Shown: positions 43,001-48,415 of the stretch, in pieces
Layout: every line of letters begins with the position of its first letter
Position numbering within the stretch: the stretch's first letter is position 1
Origin: Sipunculus nudus
Taxonomy: Eukaryota > Annelida > Sipuncula > Golfingiida > Sipunculidae
DNA: 64,000 bases
Direction of reading: 5' to 3'
NCBI GenBank assembly: GCA_026874595.1
Contig: CM049318.1
Span: 40,652,456 to 40,716,455 of the forward strand
Notes under the pieces: generated by a model
What the model was told of the DNA's origin: nothing
Seen by the model: the letters and a program-made list of their open reading frames with translations, nothing else
Databases searched by the model: none
Position numbers and translations under genes: made by a program

Positions 43001-46000
43001 AAAACAAATTGTAAAACAAAAAGATAATATAACAATCACTACATAAAAAATTCAAAGGCCGAGGCCAATAGAATATACACCTGCCATGGTGCTAATTAGA
43101 AGGAAGGCAAGGTAGGATGCACTAGCTACATTTGGAAACAGGCAAGGAGCCAGGAAATCTGAACATATGGTGTAAGGTTGGCCCCAATTAAGACCAAGAG
43201 GTAGGGGTATCATGAGGAGTGATAAGCGAGAGATATCCACACTCTGACAAGGTGGGCGTGGCTCTGGGAAGCAAAGAAAGGATGACTTAGTGTGGGAGAT
43301 CTTAGTCTGCTTTTGAATTGTTGAATTATTAGTGACAATGTAATTTCAGTTAAAGTTACATGCATTACACAGTGGAATACTGGACAGGCTGTGGGGGAGA
43401 TCTTCGTGTGCTTTTGAATTGTTGAATTATTAGTGACAAGGTAATTTCAGTTCAAGTTACATGTATAACACAGTGGAATACAGGACAGGCTGTGGGAGAT
43501 CTAAAGTCTCTTTTTGATTTGTTGAATTATTTGTGACCAGCTAATTTCAGTTTAAGTTACATGCATTACACAGTGGAATACTAAACAGGCTGTGGTAGAT
43601 CTTAGTATGCTTTTGAATTTTTGAATTATTAGTGAAAAGGTAATTTCAGTTAAAGTTACATGCATTACACAGTGGAATACTGGACAGGCTGTGGGGGAGA
43701 TCTTCGTGTGCTTTTGAATTGTTGAATTATTAGTGACAAGGTAATTTCAGTTAAAGTTACATGTATAACACAGTGGAATACAGGACAGGCTGTGGGAGAT
43801 CTAAGTCTCTTTTTGATTTGTTGAATTATTTGTGACCAGCTAATTTCAGTTTAAGTTACATGCATTACACAGTGGAATACTAAACAGGCTGTGGTAGATC
43901 TTAGTATGCTTTTGAATTTTTGAATTATTAGTGAAAAGGTAATTTCAGTTAAAGTTACAGGCTTTACACAGTGGAATACTGGACAGGCTGCTGGCAAATA
44001 TTTCCCTAATTACACTGCAGATAGTGAAATATTGCCAAATTATGCATATTTGTCTATAAGATGATTTGTTTGAATACATGTGTCCTCAGACACAAAATCA
44101 AACAAAAGATTATATTACCTATGTTATCTAGATAGCAAAATATTGACAAAACCATTATTACCATGTTTTACCATTCAGTAAATACCCATGTCCTAACTTA
44201 TGCACTGGAGTGCTGGTTTACAAATATATCTGATAAGTTAAAGAAACAGCTAAATAATACCAGGAAGAGAAGTTGTAGAATAACTAGTACTTCTCTTGCC
44301 ACACACCAGGAAATCTGTGAAACCAAATCAATGGCCTTCATATCTGAGGTCATGAACAACACAATACATCAACTACATTCAGAATTCAGTTTTTTACCTT
44401 CTGGTTAACACTTAGATGCAACTTCCTGCAGAACAACTCGCTTTAAAAAAAAATCTCTTGTACCATACAGTATTAAACTTTAACTCACAACCCTCTCAAT
44501 ATTTAATGTTTTGAATTATGGGTTTACCTGCAGAATTATGTTTTATCATTTTTACATGCTTGTTTTTACATGCATAGTCAAATACGTTCTGTGTTATTTT
44601 TATGTATTTATTTATTCATTTTTACGTAATGAATTGCAAATCAATAAAAAATCCTGGAACTGAATGTTACCTGATCTTAATATCTAATCAACTCCTTAAC
44701 TGATTTTATCTTCAAATAATATTTTACAATTTATTGGAAAAGAATATACAAATGAATGTACTATTTTTTGTTGGCCTGTAATCCATTTTTTGCTGTCTCC
44801 ATTGACAAGATATGTAATTTCGCAGAACCTAATTGGAAAATTCTGCCCAACCAGAGTACCAGCATAATACGGACCCATTTACAACTGTAATGCTAATGAT
44901 ACACCTAATTATACTTAATATTCCTGTGCATGCCCAAGCTGCCTGCATCAGTCTGACATGCAAATGAACCTGAATCAAAGTATAGACAACCATCAGACAA
45001 CAATGTATTCAGAATGACTTCACTCATTTAAAATCTCTTCATGACTGTGTTCATGAGTGTAGGTAAGGAAGCTGGAACAAGACATGTCAATAGAGACAAA
45101 CTGTAGGACATGGCTATGTCACGTGGCTTTAAATGGACACAGCTGTATGTCCATGATGGTGCAGGATTAAAGTGTTATTAATCTAATAAATGATTAAATG
45201 CATTAAAACTGATTCTCTTATTATTACAAAACTGGATTTCAACAATACCAGGCAAGAGCACTATAATAATGAAGTAATACAGATTTTATCCAAATTTCAG
45301 AACTCCTGAGGCTTTTGTTCAGAGACTCAGAGTTCAAACACAAACATTCAAATTAAATGTTAACAGTCACATAAAAATACTATCCAAGCTTCCATGACCA
45401 TCCTAAACCTGGTAAAGAGTAACAAACTGTGATAGTTTATGCAATGGACAAATTTAATAATAATCTCCATCATGGCTAAATATCTCTACCCGATTTTATA
45501 TGGCAAAATATGCAACCCATAAGGAATGTTCTGAAATCCAGAGGTGACACTTTTATGTTGACATTTTTGTTCCATGCAATAAAAAGATAAGTATGTTTAT
45601 TTGTTGCTCTTTATTTACAATGTTATTTTCTCCTGGAATTCTCCAGCTTTTGTCCTCTCTGATTCATCCTGCTACTTCCAGTTATTTCCGACTAATCCCA
45701 AAGTCTGTAAGCATATGGTTCCACCCACATGCAGGTATTCAAATACATGTGGTTTTATAAAAGTAAATGTGATTCTTGAAAATAAATTTATTTTGAACAT
45801 AGACTCTAATGCTGCCAGTTTTCCCATAAAATACACTTCAAGGGCTTTTTTGTGAACCAAAACCATGGACAAAAATGCATATCATGATACCATGATAATA
45901 GGAAAGTTGATGGTCTGATTACCGTTGCTGTCTGATATCATGAAAATACTGTATGCTGGTAACCATCCCAACCCTACTGGTAACTGTTCACAATCGAATA

Positions 46001-47877
46001 CATACATGCACAAAATGATTTATATAGAGCTTACCCAGATCATAGTATGTGGAATACAAATAACAAACTGCATTAAATGATGAAGTTTTATGGATATTTT
46101 TTTCTTGTGTAGTAGGATTTGCTATAAACTGTAATAATGTTTTTAGCATCAAATGTGTCAACCCAACTCAGCTTGAAAATAAAGTAAAGCGAAGTCACAG
46201 TGGCAATAATCAAAACAAAAGTGTAAAAACATGAATTTCGAAGTATATATGCAATTCAAATAAAAAAATACAGAAAAGACAACTAGTCTGTTTTTTTGAC
46301 AAAAGGCTGTGTCATGTGTAAATAGTGGAGAAGAATGAATATTTATTAACAAACACAGCTATGCTGGTTAATTAACAAAAATGTGCAAGCAATTGAAATT
46401 AAGATAAATACCAGTGTACCCTAAATTTTGACCTGTCAGATCATTTGATGGGGTTTCCCTTTTCTTTAAATATAATAAAATATGGCAGAACTATAGAAAC
46501 CGGGCTTCAGCCTGCTGCTGGTACCTGATGCACAACGGGTGTCGCATAATATATTGTTTCCTGAAAAAGGCTGATACATATTATTTTCCTGAGAATTTCC
46601 GTATTTAATTTTGCTCATAACTGGAGTTTATTATATTAGAGGAGGAGGGGTCCGGGGTTGTGGGGGCGGAGCCCCTACCTAAAGCTTAATTTTCCTGTTA
46701 AAATAATAAATGGTTTCCCATTTTCGCGATAGATGGCACTTCAATCACAGATATAAATGAACAAAATTCACTCTTGCTGGTATCTCTTCTTCACGTCTCA
46801 CTTAGTAGAGTGTAGGGCTCCTAGTCTAGAGATCGTAGGTTCGATTCCCGATTCAGGCAACTTCTGATGCTTAGTAGTTGTTTATGTTAAAAGAGTTGAA
46901 TGTAGGGACATCTACAGGGAAAAGTAGGAGTTAAATAGGGAATGAGAGGAGACAGTTTTATTTATATTTTCCTCAACAGAAGCGAAGCCCATGTTCTATA
47001 GTGGCTCCTAAAATATATTTAATTATATATTTTAAATTTATCATAAAAAATAATTCATATTTTTATAAGCTTGTCACTCCAAAAATATTGTTTTCTGTCA
47101 AATTTGACTAAATGTGAGATTTCAGGAAAATTTTACAAACAAAAACTGGTAGTGACATTTCGGTCAAATTGAGTATAATATCTGGGTGATATTTATTGTA
47201 TCTACTCATCCTAACTTAATTTTACAATATTCCTTCAGTTTAACCTGGTAAAAAAGTGATTATATCTGTTCACCGGACTCGAGTGAAACCAGATACTGTG
47301 TATCTGCAGTGTATAGTTGCCGGTAATGGAGGTCTGTGAAATGCCTCACTATTGTCTCATTAGACTTAGCTAGTTCTGCGTTATCTCTGGTTATATCCAC
47401 ACTTTTTACCGCTGTCATAATGTCAGGGGTTTTCCTATTTCTGGTCTTTAAAATCGTGAAACCACGGGACATGCGAGTCGCGATAATGTAACATGTTTGG
47501 TCTTGTTATTATAGTACTGTTATCACTAGCAGTATTACAGTTACAAATCTACTACTGGAATATCGTAACCATTGAGATTTCGAGTTTACACATGTGGCTG
47601 ACCATTTAAAACAGTGAAAACACGGAGAGTCGGACAGTCGATGGGTCAGCAAGTGCGAGACAGAGCTGGCTTCTCAGCTGGGAGCGCAAACGCGGTGTAA
47701 ACATGTGGCCCTAGCGTCACAATATGGCTATATAATTTGATAACTGTGAAACATTAGGACAGTCTCTCTACGCAGGCACATTTTGCATGCTTAAATTTTA
47801 TCGAAAAGTCACAACTTACCGCTATTTGAGGCCAAATAACAGCCACTGCCCTGGGACTGTGGCTCTTTTTCGGCCAT
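1..47877 (-). CDS. MED1: MED1 gene, 15 exons, C-terminus beyond window
   Basis: Mediator subunit 1 belongs to the nuclear Mediator complex that bridges transcription factors and RNA polymerase II; in vertebrates it docks liganded nuclear receptors through LXXLL boxes. Fifteen coding exons were assembled from the minus strand: 47877-47820, 42106-41979, 34181-34103, 33289-33108, 28975-28875, 21139-21065, 20411-20344, 17305-17219, 15606-15495, 11014-10890, 10172-10060, 6272-6083, 5277-5182, 4485-4377 and 3861-1. Every intron is GT-AG and all phases agree, giving 5384 coding nt (1794 codons plus 2 nt) without a stop. Family hallmarks in order: LETLQK, AHHGDPVSCSELV, LALQALETDL, YFVSPYDLL, LPACFVLRLQKPIPIS, LPDQQHCYF, GVMVTSIPF, LQRSLSIPVTLRAVL, then NPMLASLL and APMLSALL. 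At 1794+ residues it is longer than human MED1 (about 1580), the excess lying in the disordered tail. It is not a pseudogene: introns are intact and the frame is open. Confidence 0.97.
3862..4376. other. MED1 intron 14, no recognised feature
   Basis: AT-rich unique-looking intron. I see no gene, tandem repeat or known element in it. Confidence 0.85.
4377..4485 (-). CDS. MED1: MED1 exon 14
   Basis: Encodes residues 472-507 (AEFDLSDITNIKCRVCP...YACKILQ) plus two bases of Arg508. The final CKILQR leads into SLSIPVT in exon 15, as in the vertebrate KVVQRCMSIPVT. Two CxxC-like Cys residues are present, but no zinc site can be claimed. Donor GTACTT is weaker than the others. Confidence 0.95.
4486..5181. 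other. MED1 intron 13, no recognised feature
   Basis: AT-rich intron DNA. The small ORF at 4880-5062 has no recognisable similarity and lies in non-coding context. Confidence 0.85.
5182..5277 (-). CDS. MED1: MED1 exon 13
   Basis: Encodes residues 440-471 (ELEKSLVFDVSPLSLQQ...VTFEHPFRDTMAT) plus one base. The F-V-P-S------F-HP--D pattern matches the vertebrate FEVCPLSESRFSVSFQHPVND stretch. Acceptor TTCCAG and donor GTGACT. Confidence 0.95.
5278..6082. other. MED1 intron 12, no recognised feature
   Basis: Intron DNA with an unremarkable 83-codon ORF on the plus strand (5722-5973) that resembles nothing I know. No repeat structure seen. Confidence 0.8.
6083..6272 (-). CDS. MED1: MED1 exon 12
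   Basis: Encodes residues 377-439, with TLPDQQHCYFITG, GVMVTSIPFIHPTNVP and LLRQQLLFNTLLASCIRR. This is the best-conserved block of the subunit. Acceptor TTTACAG and donor GTCAGT. Confidence 0.97.
6273..8438. other. MED1 intron 11, left part
   Basis: AT-rich intron with no gene. Contains the 5S-rRNA-like fragment near 6931-7000, listed separately. The rest, including poly-T and poly-A rich DNA around 7660-8150, shows no clear element. Confidence 0.75.
6931..7000 (+). repeat. 5S rRNA-like fragment (5S pseudogene or SINE head)
   Basis: The stretch GCTTGGTTAGCTTTTGGAT and the following GGGTGACCG closely resemble the 3' half of animal 5S rRNA (CTTGGTTAGTACTTGGATGGGTGACCG), which includes the box C promoter. 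The 5' half is not recognisable. The region after it is AT-rich. It is either a decayed 5S copy or the head of a 5S-derived SINE. Confidence 0.6.
8439..9900 (+). mobile_element. Hairpin-ended tandem-module element, copy 1 (family 1)
   Basis: Starts ACTAGAATAC at 8439 and a hairpin (GTAGTCG/CGACTAC, 8451-8469), then GTATCCGCCAAAATC (8472-8486). The body repeats a unit of about 280-290 bp, made of two diverged halves of about 145 bp. Each half opens with a GGTGGCGCCACC palindrome or variant (for example 8869, 9149, 9429, 9579) and closes with a GAGATATGAG-like motif. Near the end is CAGAGGTCAAGGTCA, then a GC-rich stretch and a terminal hairpin 9861-9890. The 3' arm GTTTTGGTGGATAC is an inverted match of the 5' GTATCCGCCAAAATC. 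Short ORFs inside are not conserved as a protein. Lies in MED1 intron 11. Confidence 0.85.
10060..10172 (-). CDS. MED1: MED1 exon 11
   Basis: Encodes residues 339-376 (ELEVCNTASSQPLLSLIQ...DKGLYV), ending in phase 0 just before the LPDQQHCYF motif of exon 12. Acceptor TTTCAG and donor GTAAGT. Confidence 0.94.
10173..10889. other. MED1 intron 10, no recognised feature
   Basis: AT-rich intron with poly-T patches. No gene or repeat family recognised. Confidence 0.8.
10890..11014 (-). CDS. MED1: MED1 exon 10
   Basis: Encodes residues 297-338, RLPSFSAVTNVNSHQ then LPACFVLRLQKPIPIS. LPACF-L-- -PIP is strongly conserved with vertebrate MED1. Acceptor TTTACAG after a T-rich polypyrimidine tract; donor GTAAGA. 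Confidence 0.96.
11015..11612. other. MED1 intron 9, end nearest exon 10
   Basis: No gene. Contains AAGGCCTACAGGCCTAATG near 11444, which recurs near 29283 just before another family-1 element, so it may belong to an insertion-associated repeat. Confidence 0.65.
11613..12850 (+). mobile_element. Family 1 element, copy 2
   Basis: Begins ACTAGAATATGGGTAGTCG with the same 5' hairpin as copy 1, then alternating 145-bp half-modules with GGTGGYGCCACC palindromes (for example 12191). The exact spaced repeat AGGTCAGAGGTCA is at 12620-12632. The terminal GTATCC hairpin seen in copy 1 is missing. After 12740 the DNA changes to a short internal repeat of TCTAGACGTCTAGAC and GTCTGGACGTCTAGAC, itself palindromic. 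Confidence 0.8.
13085..13640 (+). repeat. Family 2 element, copy 1
   Basis: Contains GTAGGTGGCGCCACC near 13135, a module with 'TTTGGCTGGACAGTTTC', a GACGGACGGACGACG tract and the 3' end CATCGCATAAGCTCACAGGT followed by TCGCTAAAAA at about 13635. A fuller copy lies at 32400-32935 and a 3' fragment at 15160-15310. No protein is encoded. Confidence 0.8.
14125..15155 (+). mobile_element. Family 3 element with hairpin ends
   Basis: Starts ACTAGAATA, then hairpin TCAGCAAAAGCTGA (14134-14147) and AGCCCTCAGCC (14152-14162). The body has three modules of about 300 bp, each with AGGTCAAGGTCA (14361, 14667, 14968) and ATATCCCGCTCACAAG; two carry the TGYAGGTGGCGCC motif (about 14519 and 14822). The end has a GACGGACGGACGGACAG tract and a terminal hairpin (15122-15150), finishing GGGCTGAGGGCTAAAAAG. 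The 3' arm GGCTGAGGGCT is the inverse of the 5' AGCCCTCAGCC. Confidence 0.85.
15160..15310 (+). repeat. Family 2 3'-end fragment
   Basis: Retains TTTTGAGATAGCGTAGGTTAA, a short GGACGGAC tract and the end CCATCGCATAAACTCACAGG then TTCCCTAAAAA. It lies about 185 bp downstream of exon 9's donor in MED1 orientation. Confidence 0.75.
15495..15606 (-). CDS. MED1: MED1 exon 9
   Basis: Encodes residues 260-296 (AITENQLGHSVTVSVD...ADGK) plus two bases of Arg297. It matches the less conserved strand region between the SP-DLL and PSFS motifs. Acceptor TTCCAG and donor GTGAGT. Confidence 0.93.
15607..17218. other. MED1 intron 8, no recognised feature
   Basis: No gene or clear repeat. A small ORF on the minus strand (16055-16363, 102 codons) matches nothing I recognise. 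An inverted pair GATCAAGAT/GATCTTGA sits near 16743-16762. Confidence 0.75.
17219..17305 (-). CDS. MED1: MED1 exon 8
   Basis: Encodes residues 231-259, GQPMKMTYFVSPYDLLCVK...MTVE, plus one base. The YYVSPSDLL-type motif is diagnostic of MED1. Acceptor TGACAG and donor GTAAGT. Confidence 0.97.
17891..20304 (+). mobile_element. Family 4 element, intron 7 copy
   Basis: 5' end has hairpin TGACCCATGGGTCA (17899-17912) and GCTCAGCTG (17917-17925). The middle is about 1.3 kb shared at high identity with 23134-24510. The right part has modules of about 130-150 bp with TGACCTTTGACCT (19530, 19802, 19948) and GTGACCTTGACC. A GGCCGGACGGACGGACAGACGG-type tract precedes the terminal hairpin (20267-20298), ending GCTAAAAAAG. 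The 3' CAGCTGAGC is the inverse of the 5' GCTCAGCTG. Small ORFs repeated in both copies are repeat DNA, not genes. Confidence 0.85.
20344..20411 (-). CDS. MED1: MED1 exon 7
   Basis: Short 68-nt exon encoding residues 208-230 (SINGVGNYIHKSPLGILQ...RTG) plus one base. It corresponds to the vertebrate HGSVGYLTPRSGG segment. Acceptor TTTACAG and donor GTAGGT. Only about 45 bp separate its donor from the 3' end of a large repeat element in intron 7. Confidence 0.95.
20412..21064. other. MED1 intron 6, no recognised feature
   Basis: AT-rich DNA without a recognised element or gene. Confidence 0.8.
21065..21139 (-). CDS. MED1: MED1 exon 6
   Basis: Encodes residues 183-207 (KKQKSKIFLALQALETDL...QLQ) plus two bases of codon 208. 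The LALQ-LE-DL motif is nearly invariant in MED1. Acceptor TTACAG and donor GTAAGT. Confidence 0.96.
21140..22020. other. MED1 intron 5, left part
   Basis: No gene. GCCATGGGTCACGGCGCTCAGCTG near 21690-21714 (in two pieces) resembles the 5' hairpin end of family 4, so a truncated relative may start here. Confidence 0.6.
22021..22940. repeat. Direct tandem duplication of about 460 bp
   Basis: The segments 22021-22480 and 22481-22940 are near-identical, starting TGCAAGCTTTCAATTTGACA and ending in ACAGTAAA. Only scattered substitutions and small indels separate them, so the duplication is recent. Neither copy is coding. Confidence 0.9.
23134..26567 (+). mobile_element. Family 4 element, intron 5 copy, internally duplicated
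   Basis: Same 5' end as the intron 7 copy (TGACCCATGGGTCA then GCTCAGCTG), same DR1-like module array (25925, 26060, 26208 exact) and same terminal hairpin (26535-26566). It differs by a tandem repeat of about 1 kb: 23507-24499 is followed by a second copy 24500-25520. The join falls in TTTATAAATGATGG, a short sequence present at both ends of the unit. A GGCCGGCCGGCCAGCCGG tract replaces part of the GGAC tract. Confidence 0.85.
26570..26704. repeat. Two-copy tandem repeat of about 66 bp
   Basis: The unit containing TAAGTTAAAATATTAGAATT and GTTGCAAAAGTTGCAATCAT occurs twice in a row directly after the family 4 end. Confidence 0.9.
26705..27420. other. MED1 intron 5, no gene; short poly-G tract
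   Basis: AT-rich DNA, then a 15-bp G run at 27260-27274 and a GC-richer stretch to about 27350. Nothing coding recognised. Confidence 0.75.
27420..28812 (+). mobile_element. Family 5 element, two tandem modules
   Basis: Two diverged modules of about 560-690 bp (from about 27450 and 28110), each with AATTTAAGGTA, CCCATAAC, CTTGAAGTGT and AATATCTC-AAGGAACGAAGTCC. The end has a long GACGGACAGACGGACGGACA-type tract and a strong terminal hairpin (28778-28808) followed by AAAAA. Partial copies are at 38620-39046 and 41155-41360. It lies directly before exon 5's donor side. Confidence 0.8.
28875..28975 (-). CDS. MED1: MED1 exon 5
   Basis: Encodes residues 150-182, SCSELVTALSEGNFEEF then HLEGLATVYKIQGD. 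The SC-ELV...NF-EF--HL-GL pattern is characteristic of the family. Acceptor TTGTAG and donor GTAAGT flank it; it ends two bases into codon 183. Confidence 0.97.
29433..30835 (+). mobile_element. Family 1 element, copy 3
   Basis: Begins GCTAGAATATGAGTAGTCAA with the 5' hairpin partly decayed, then GTGTATCCGCCAAAATCAG. Alternating 145-bp half-modules follow with GGTGGCGCCACC or variants (for example 29862, 30139). AGGTCAGAGGTCA is at 30714-30726 and GTTCTCCGGAAAC near 30810, as at the end of copy 1. The terminal hairpin is lost. Confidence 0.82.
30836..31520 (+). repeat. Repeat segment shared with intron 2
   Basis: Contains a further palindrome module (GTAGGTGGCACCACCTGTC near 30973), then repeats of CTGCACTGAGTGAACTCTTG, TACCTGGCTGCACT and CTGCCAAAGCTAT-AATAGA. 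The same sentences recur at 37960-38170. Non-coding. Confidence 0.7.
31970..32935 (+). repeat. Family 2 element, copy 2
   Basis: Modules of about 190-250 bp containing TTTGGC-(C/T)AGTGG or TTTGGCTGGAAAGTTTC and AGAAGAAGAT. The palindrome GCAGGTGGCGCCACC is near 32447. The 3' end is a degenerate GACG tract and CATCGCATAAGCTCACAGGT then TCGCTAATAA at about 32930. It is the fuller counterpart of 13085-13640. Confidence 0.78.
33108..33289 (-). CDS. MED1: MED1 exon 4
   Basis: Encodes the end of codon 89 through residue 149, from TSLPLMVDCLETVSKRVGL to VRIAHHGDPV. It holds the conserved MED1 strand-rich segment DMFWLEIQL and the AHHG motif. Acceptor TTTTCAG and donor GTAAGT flank it, and it ends in phase 0. 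Confidence 0.97.
33290..34102. other. MED1 intron 3, with 24-bp poly-G tract
   Basis: No gene. A run of 24 G (34030-34053) lies about 50 bp inside the intron from the exon 3 donor, so the primary transcript carries C24 there. The rest is AT-rich unique DNA. Confidence 0.85.
34103..34181 (-). CDS. MED1: MED1 exon 3
   Basis: Encodes residues 63-88 (DKRLHLEPCDRVLIQ...LETLQKTVK) plus one base. The LETLQK core is shared with vertebrate MED1. Acceptor TTTCAG and donor GTGAGT flank it. A 24-bp homopolymer (C in the sense strand) begins about 50 nt after this donor. Confidence 0.95.
34182..37900. other. MED1 intron 2, right-central part
   Basis: Mostly AT-rich and unique-looking. At about 36340-36420 there is TTCACGGTGG and GCTATATTTGCGGTCGG, a repeat-like motif. 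From 37020 to 37400 a degenerate repeat recurs (TTAAATATG--T--A-TTT with AATCAGGTGAGAAA). No gene recognised. Confidence 0.65.
37920..39046 (+). repeat. Composite of family-2-like and family 5 fragments
   Basis: 37960-38170 matches 31120-31520 (ACTGCACTGAGTGAACTCTT, CTGTCTGCCAAAGCTATAAA). 38620-39046 is a 3' part of family 5 with CTTGAAGTGTGATGATAGG, a reduced ACAGACAGACAGAAAGACAG tract and a decayed terminal hairpin (39011-39041) followed by AAAAA. Confidence 0.75.
39047..41154. other. MED1 intron 2, no recognised feature
   Basis: AT-rich intron without recognised gene or tandem repeat. Confidence 0.75.
41155..41360 (+). repeat. Family 5 fragment
   Basis: Contains GTGTAAAAATAGGTTTTCAA, CTCAAAGGAACAAAGT and GACATATAACTGTATG, matching the second half of the family 5 module at 28550-28670. 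Both ends are lost. Confidence 0.75.
41398..42010. repeat. 65-bp minisatellite seeded by MED1 exon 2 donor
   Basis: GCAGATAT recurs at 41401, 41466, 41531, 41596, 41658, 41723, 41788, 41853, 41918 and 41983. The spacing is 65 bp (one 62), giving nine intronic units plus the exonic copy. Each unit repeats the last roughly 24 bp of exon 2 (sense AAAGCCCTCCGAATATCTGC form) plus the donor region and about 40 bp of intron. Units ending at 41719 and 41462 keep CAACA then GTAAGT exactly, as the true donor does. Confidence 0.95.
41979..42106 (-). CDS. MED1: MED1 exon 2
   Basis: Encodes residues 20-62, beginning EMEEEGEGEQK and ending LRISAT. The LMDRLRLRSSQHKSW segment corresponds to the N-terminal helix of vertebrate MED1 (LLERLHAKFNQNRPW). 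Acceptor TTTACAG lies at 42107 and donor GTAAGT at 41978. The last roughly 24 bp plus the donor are the seed of a minisatellite that fills the start of intron 2. Confidence 0.92.
42107..43280. other. MED1 intron 1, left part
   Basis: AT-rich unique-looking intron. No gene or repeat recognised. Confidence 0.75.
43285..43995. repeat. 100-bp tandem array, seven units in a three-unit pattern
   Basis: ACACAGTGGAATAC recurs at 43367, 43468, 43568, 43667, 43768, 43867 and 43966 (99-101 bp apart). Units 1-3 and 4-6 match one another best: for example GGCTGTGGGGGAGATCTTCG at about 43387 recurs 300 bp later. The array therefore grew by copying a three-unit block. Confidence 0.93.
44157..44510 (+). pseudogene. 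LINE reverse-transcriptase C-terminal remnant
   Basis: An open stretch reads HVLTYALECWF, LKKQLNNTRKRSCRIT, then HQLHSEFSFLPSG. It matches the C-terminus of CR1/L2/Jockey-type LINE ORF2 proteins (SVLTYG-ECW...SHPLHSEF-LLPSGRR). After the PSG stop, CRTTRFKKK-SLVP in the next stretch matches the conserved CRT-RFKNSF-P tail. The catalytic part is absent, so this is a 5'-truncated dead copy in MED1 intron 1. Confidence 0.8.
44511..46480. other. MED1 intron 1, central part
   Basis: AT-rich DNA with an AATAAAAAATCC stretch near 44643 that could be the LINE 3' end. No other element or gene recognised; short ORFs match nothing known. Confidence 0.65.
46483..46690 (+). repeat. Dispersed repeat, copy 1
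   Basis: GGCAGAACTATAGAAACCGG, GGGTGTCGCATAATA and AAAAGGCTGATACATATTAT recur at 63879-64000. This copy continues into a G-rich part (GAGGGGTCCGGGGTTGTGGG and GGCGGAGCCCC) that can fold back on itself. Confidence 0.85.
46787..46870 (+). repeat. tRNA-like SINE head or tRNA pseudogene
   Basis: TAGTAGAGTGTAGGGCTCCT, then AGATCGTAGGTTCGATTCCC, has the order of a tRNA A box, anticodon arm and B box (GGTTCGATTCC, near 46847). The acceptor and anticodon stems do not pair well, so it is not a working tRNA. It resembles the tRNA-derived 5' part of SINEs. Confidence 0.6.
46880..47819. other. MED1 intron 1, end nearest exon 1
   Basis: AT-rich, becoming more GC-balanced toward exon 1. No gene recognised; the minus-strand ORFs are unsupported. 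Confidence 0.7.
47820..47877 (-). CDS. MED1: MED1 exon 1 (start codon)
   Basis: Encodes residues 1-19 (MAEKEPQSQGSG...) plus one base of codon 20. The ATG sits in a strong context (ATCAAGATGG), and donor GTAAGT follows at 47819. Its trailing G joins AG at the start of exon 2 to make Glu. A later in-frame Met lies at residue 21 in exon 2, so initiation there is an alternative. I prefer this start because the phase fits, the donor is good, and a GC-richer region with a YY1-like motif surrounds it. Confidence 0.85.
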
Positions 47878-48030
47878 CTTGATGGATCGATTATTCTGTA
47901 GTCAGCGCCATCTATCGGTCTGACCCATTTTGCCACAGAGACGAAAACCACAAACCAAATTCAAAACGTCACTATCTTGCGTAAATATTTAGCGCAAGGG
48001 GGGGGGGGGGGGGGGGGGGGGTTAGAGGGG
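47878..48030 (-). promoter_or_regulatory. MED1 5' leader and proximal promoter
   Basis: The DNA just upstream of the MED1 ATG has no TATA box. The start codon lies in CAAGATGGCC, which resembles the YY1 site often found at TATA-less housekeeping starts. Two very short upstream ORFs are read in the leader direction: 47928-47902 (ATG plus 7 codons, TGA) and 47911-47891 (ATG plus 5 codons, TAA). A poly-G tract closes the region at 47998-48021. The transcription start is unknown, so whether the uORFs are in the mRNA is inference. Confidence 0.5.
47998..48021. repeat. 24-bp poly(G) tract near MED1 start
   Basis: An uninterrupted run of 24 G on the plus strand, followed by GTTAGAGGGGCG. It lies about 120 bp upstream of the MED1 start codon, so it is poly-C in the MED1 sense strand. 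Such runs can form G-quadruplex or triplex structures and vary in length easily. Confidence 0.95.
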
Positions 48031-48269
48031 CGCTTACATTCAACCTCGATTCCATATTCATATGTTTAAACATTGTGATCATAATAAATATAAAAATATC
48101 ATCAGATTTAAACGAATATGTGCGTGTGATATTGATGCTTGCAGGTGATTGCACTGAATTATTATATGCAGGGCGGTATACAGCCGGTCAATACACTGTA
48201 TGTATAAATAACTAACCTCGTTGCATTAGTAATCACAATAGTTATAATTTACTTAATAAAGAACAGTTA

Positions 48270-48370
48270 TAAAATGATAATAATGATAATAATGATAATA
48301 ATGATAATAATGATAATAATGATTGCTGTTGCAATGTAGTTGTATCATAATTATTATAATAATAATAATA

Positions 48371-48415
<45 letters not shown>

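Noticed and set aside
46787-46870. Functional tRNA gene
   Set aside because: The B box is good, but anticodon and acceptor stems do not pair convincingly and the D arm is shortened; a SINE head or pseudogene fits better.
1-47877. MED1 as a retro-pseudogene
   Set aside because: All 14 introns are present with GT-AG ends and consistent phases, and there are no stops in 1794 codons.
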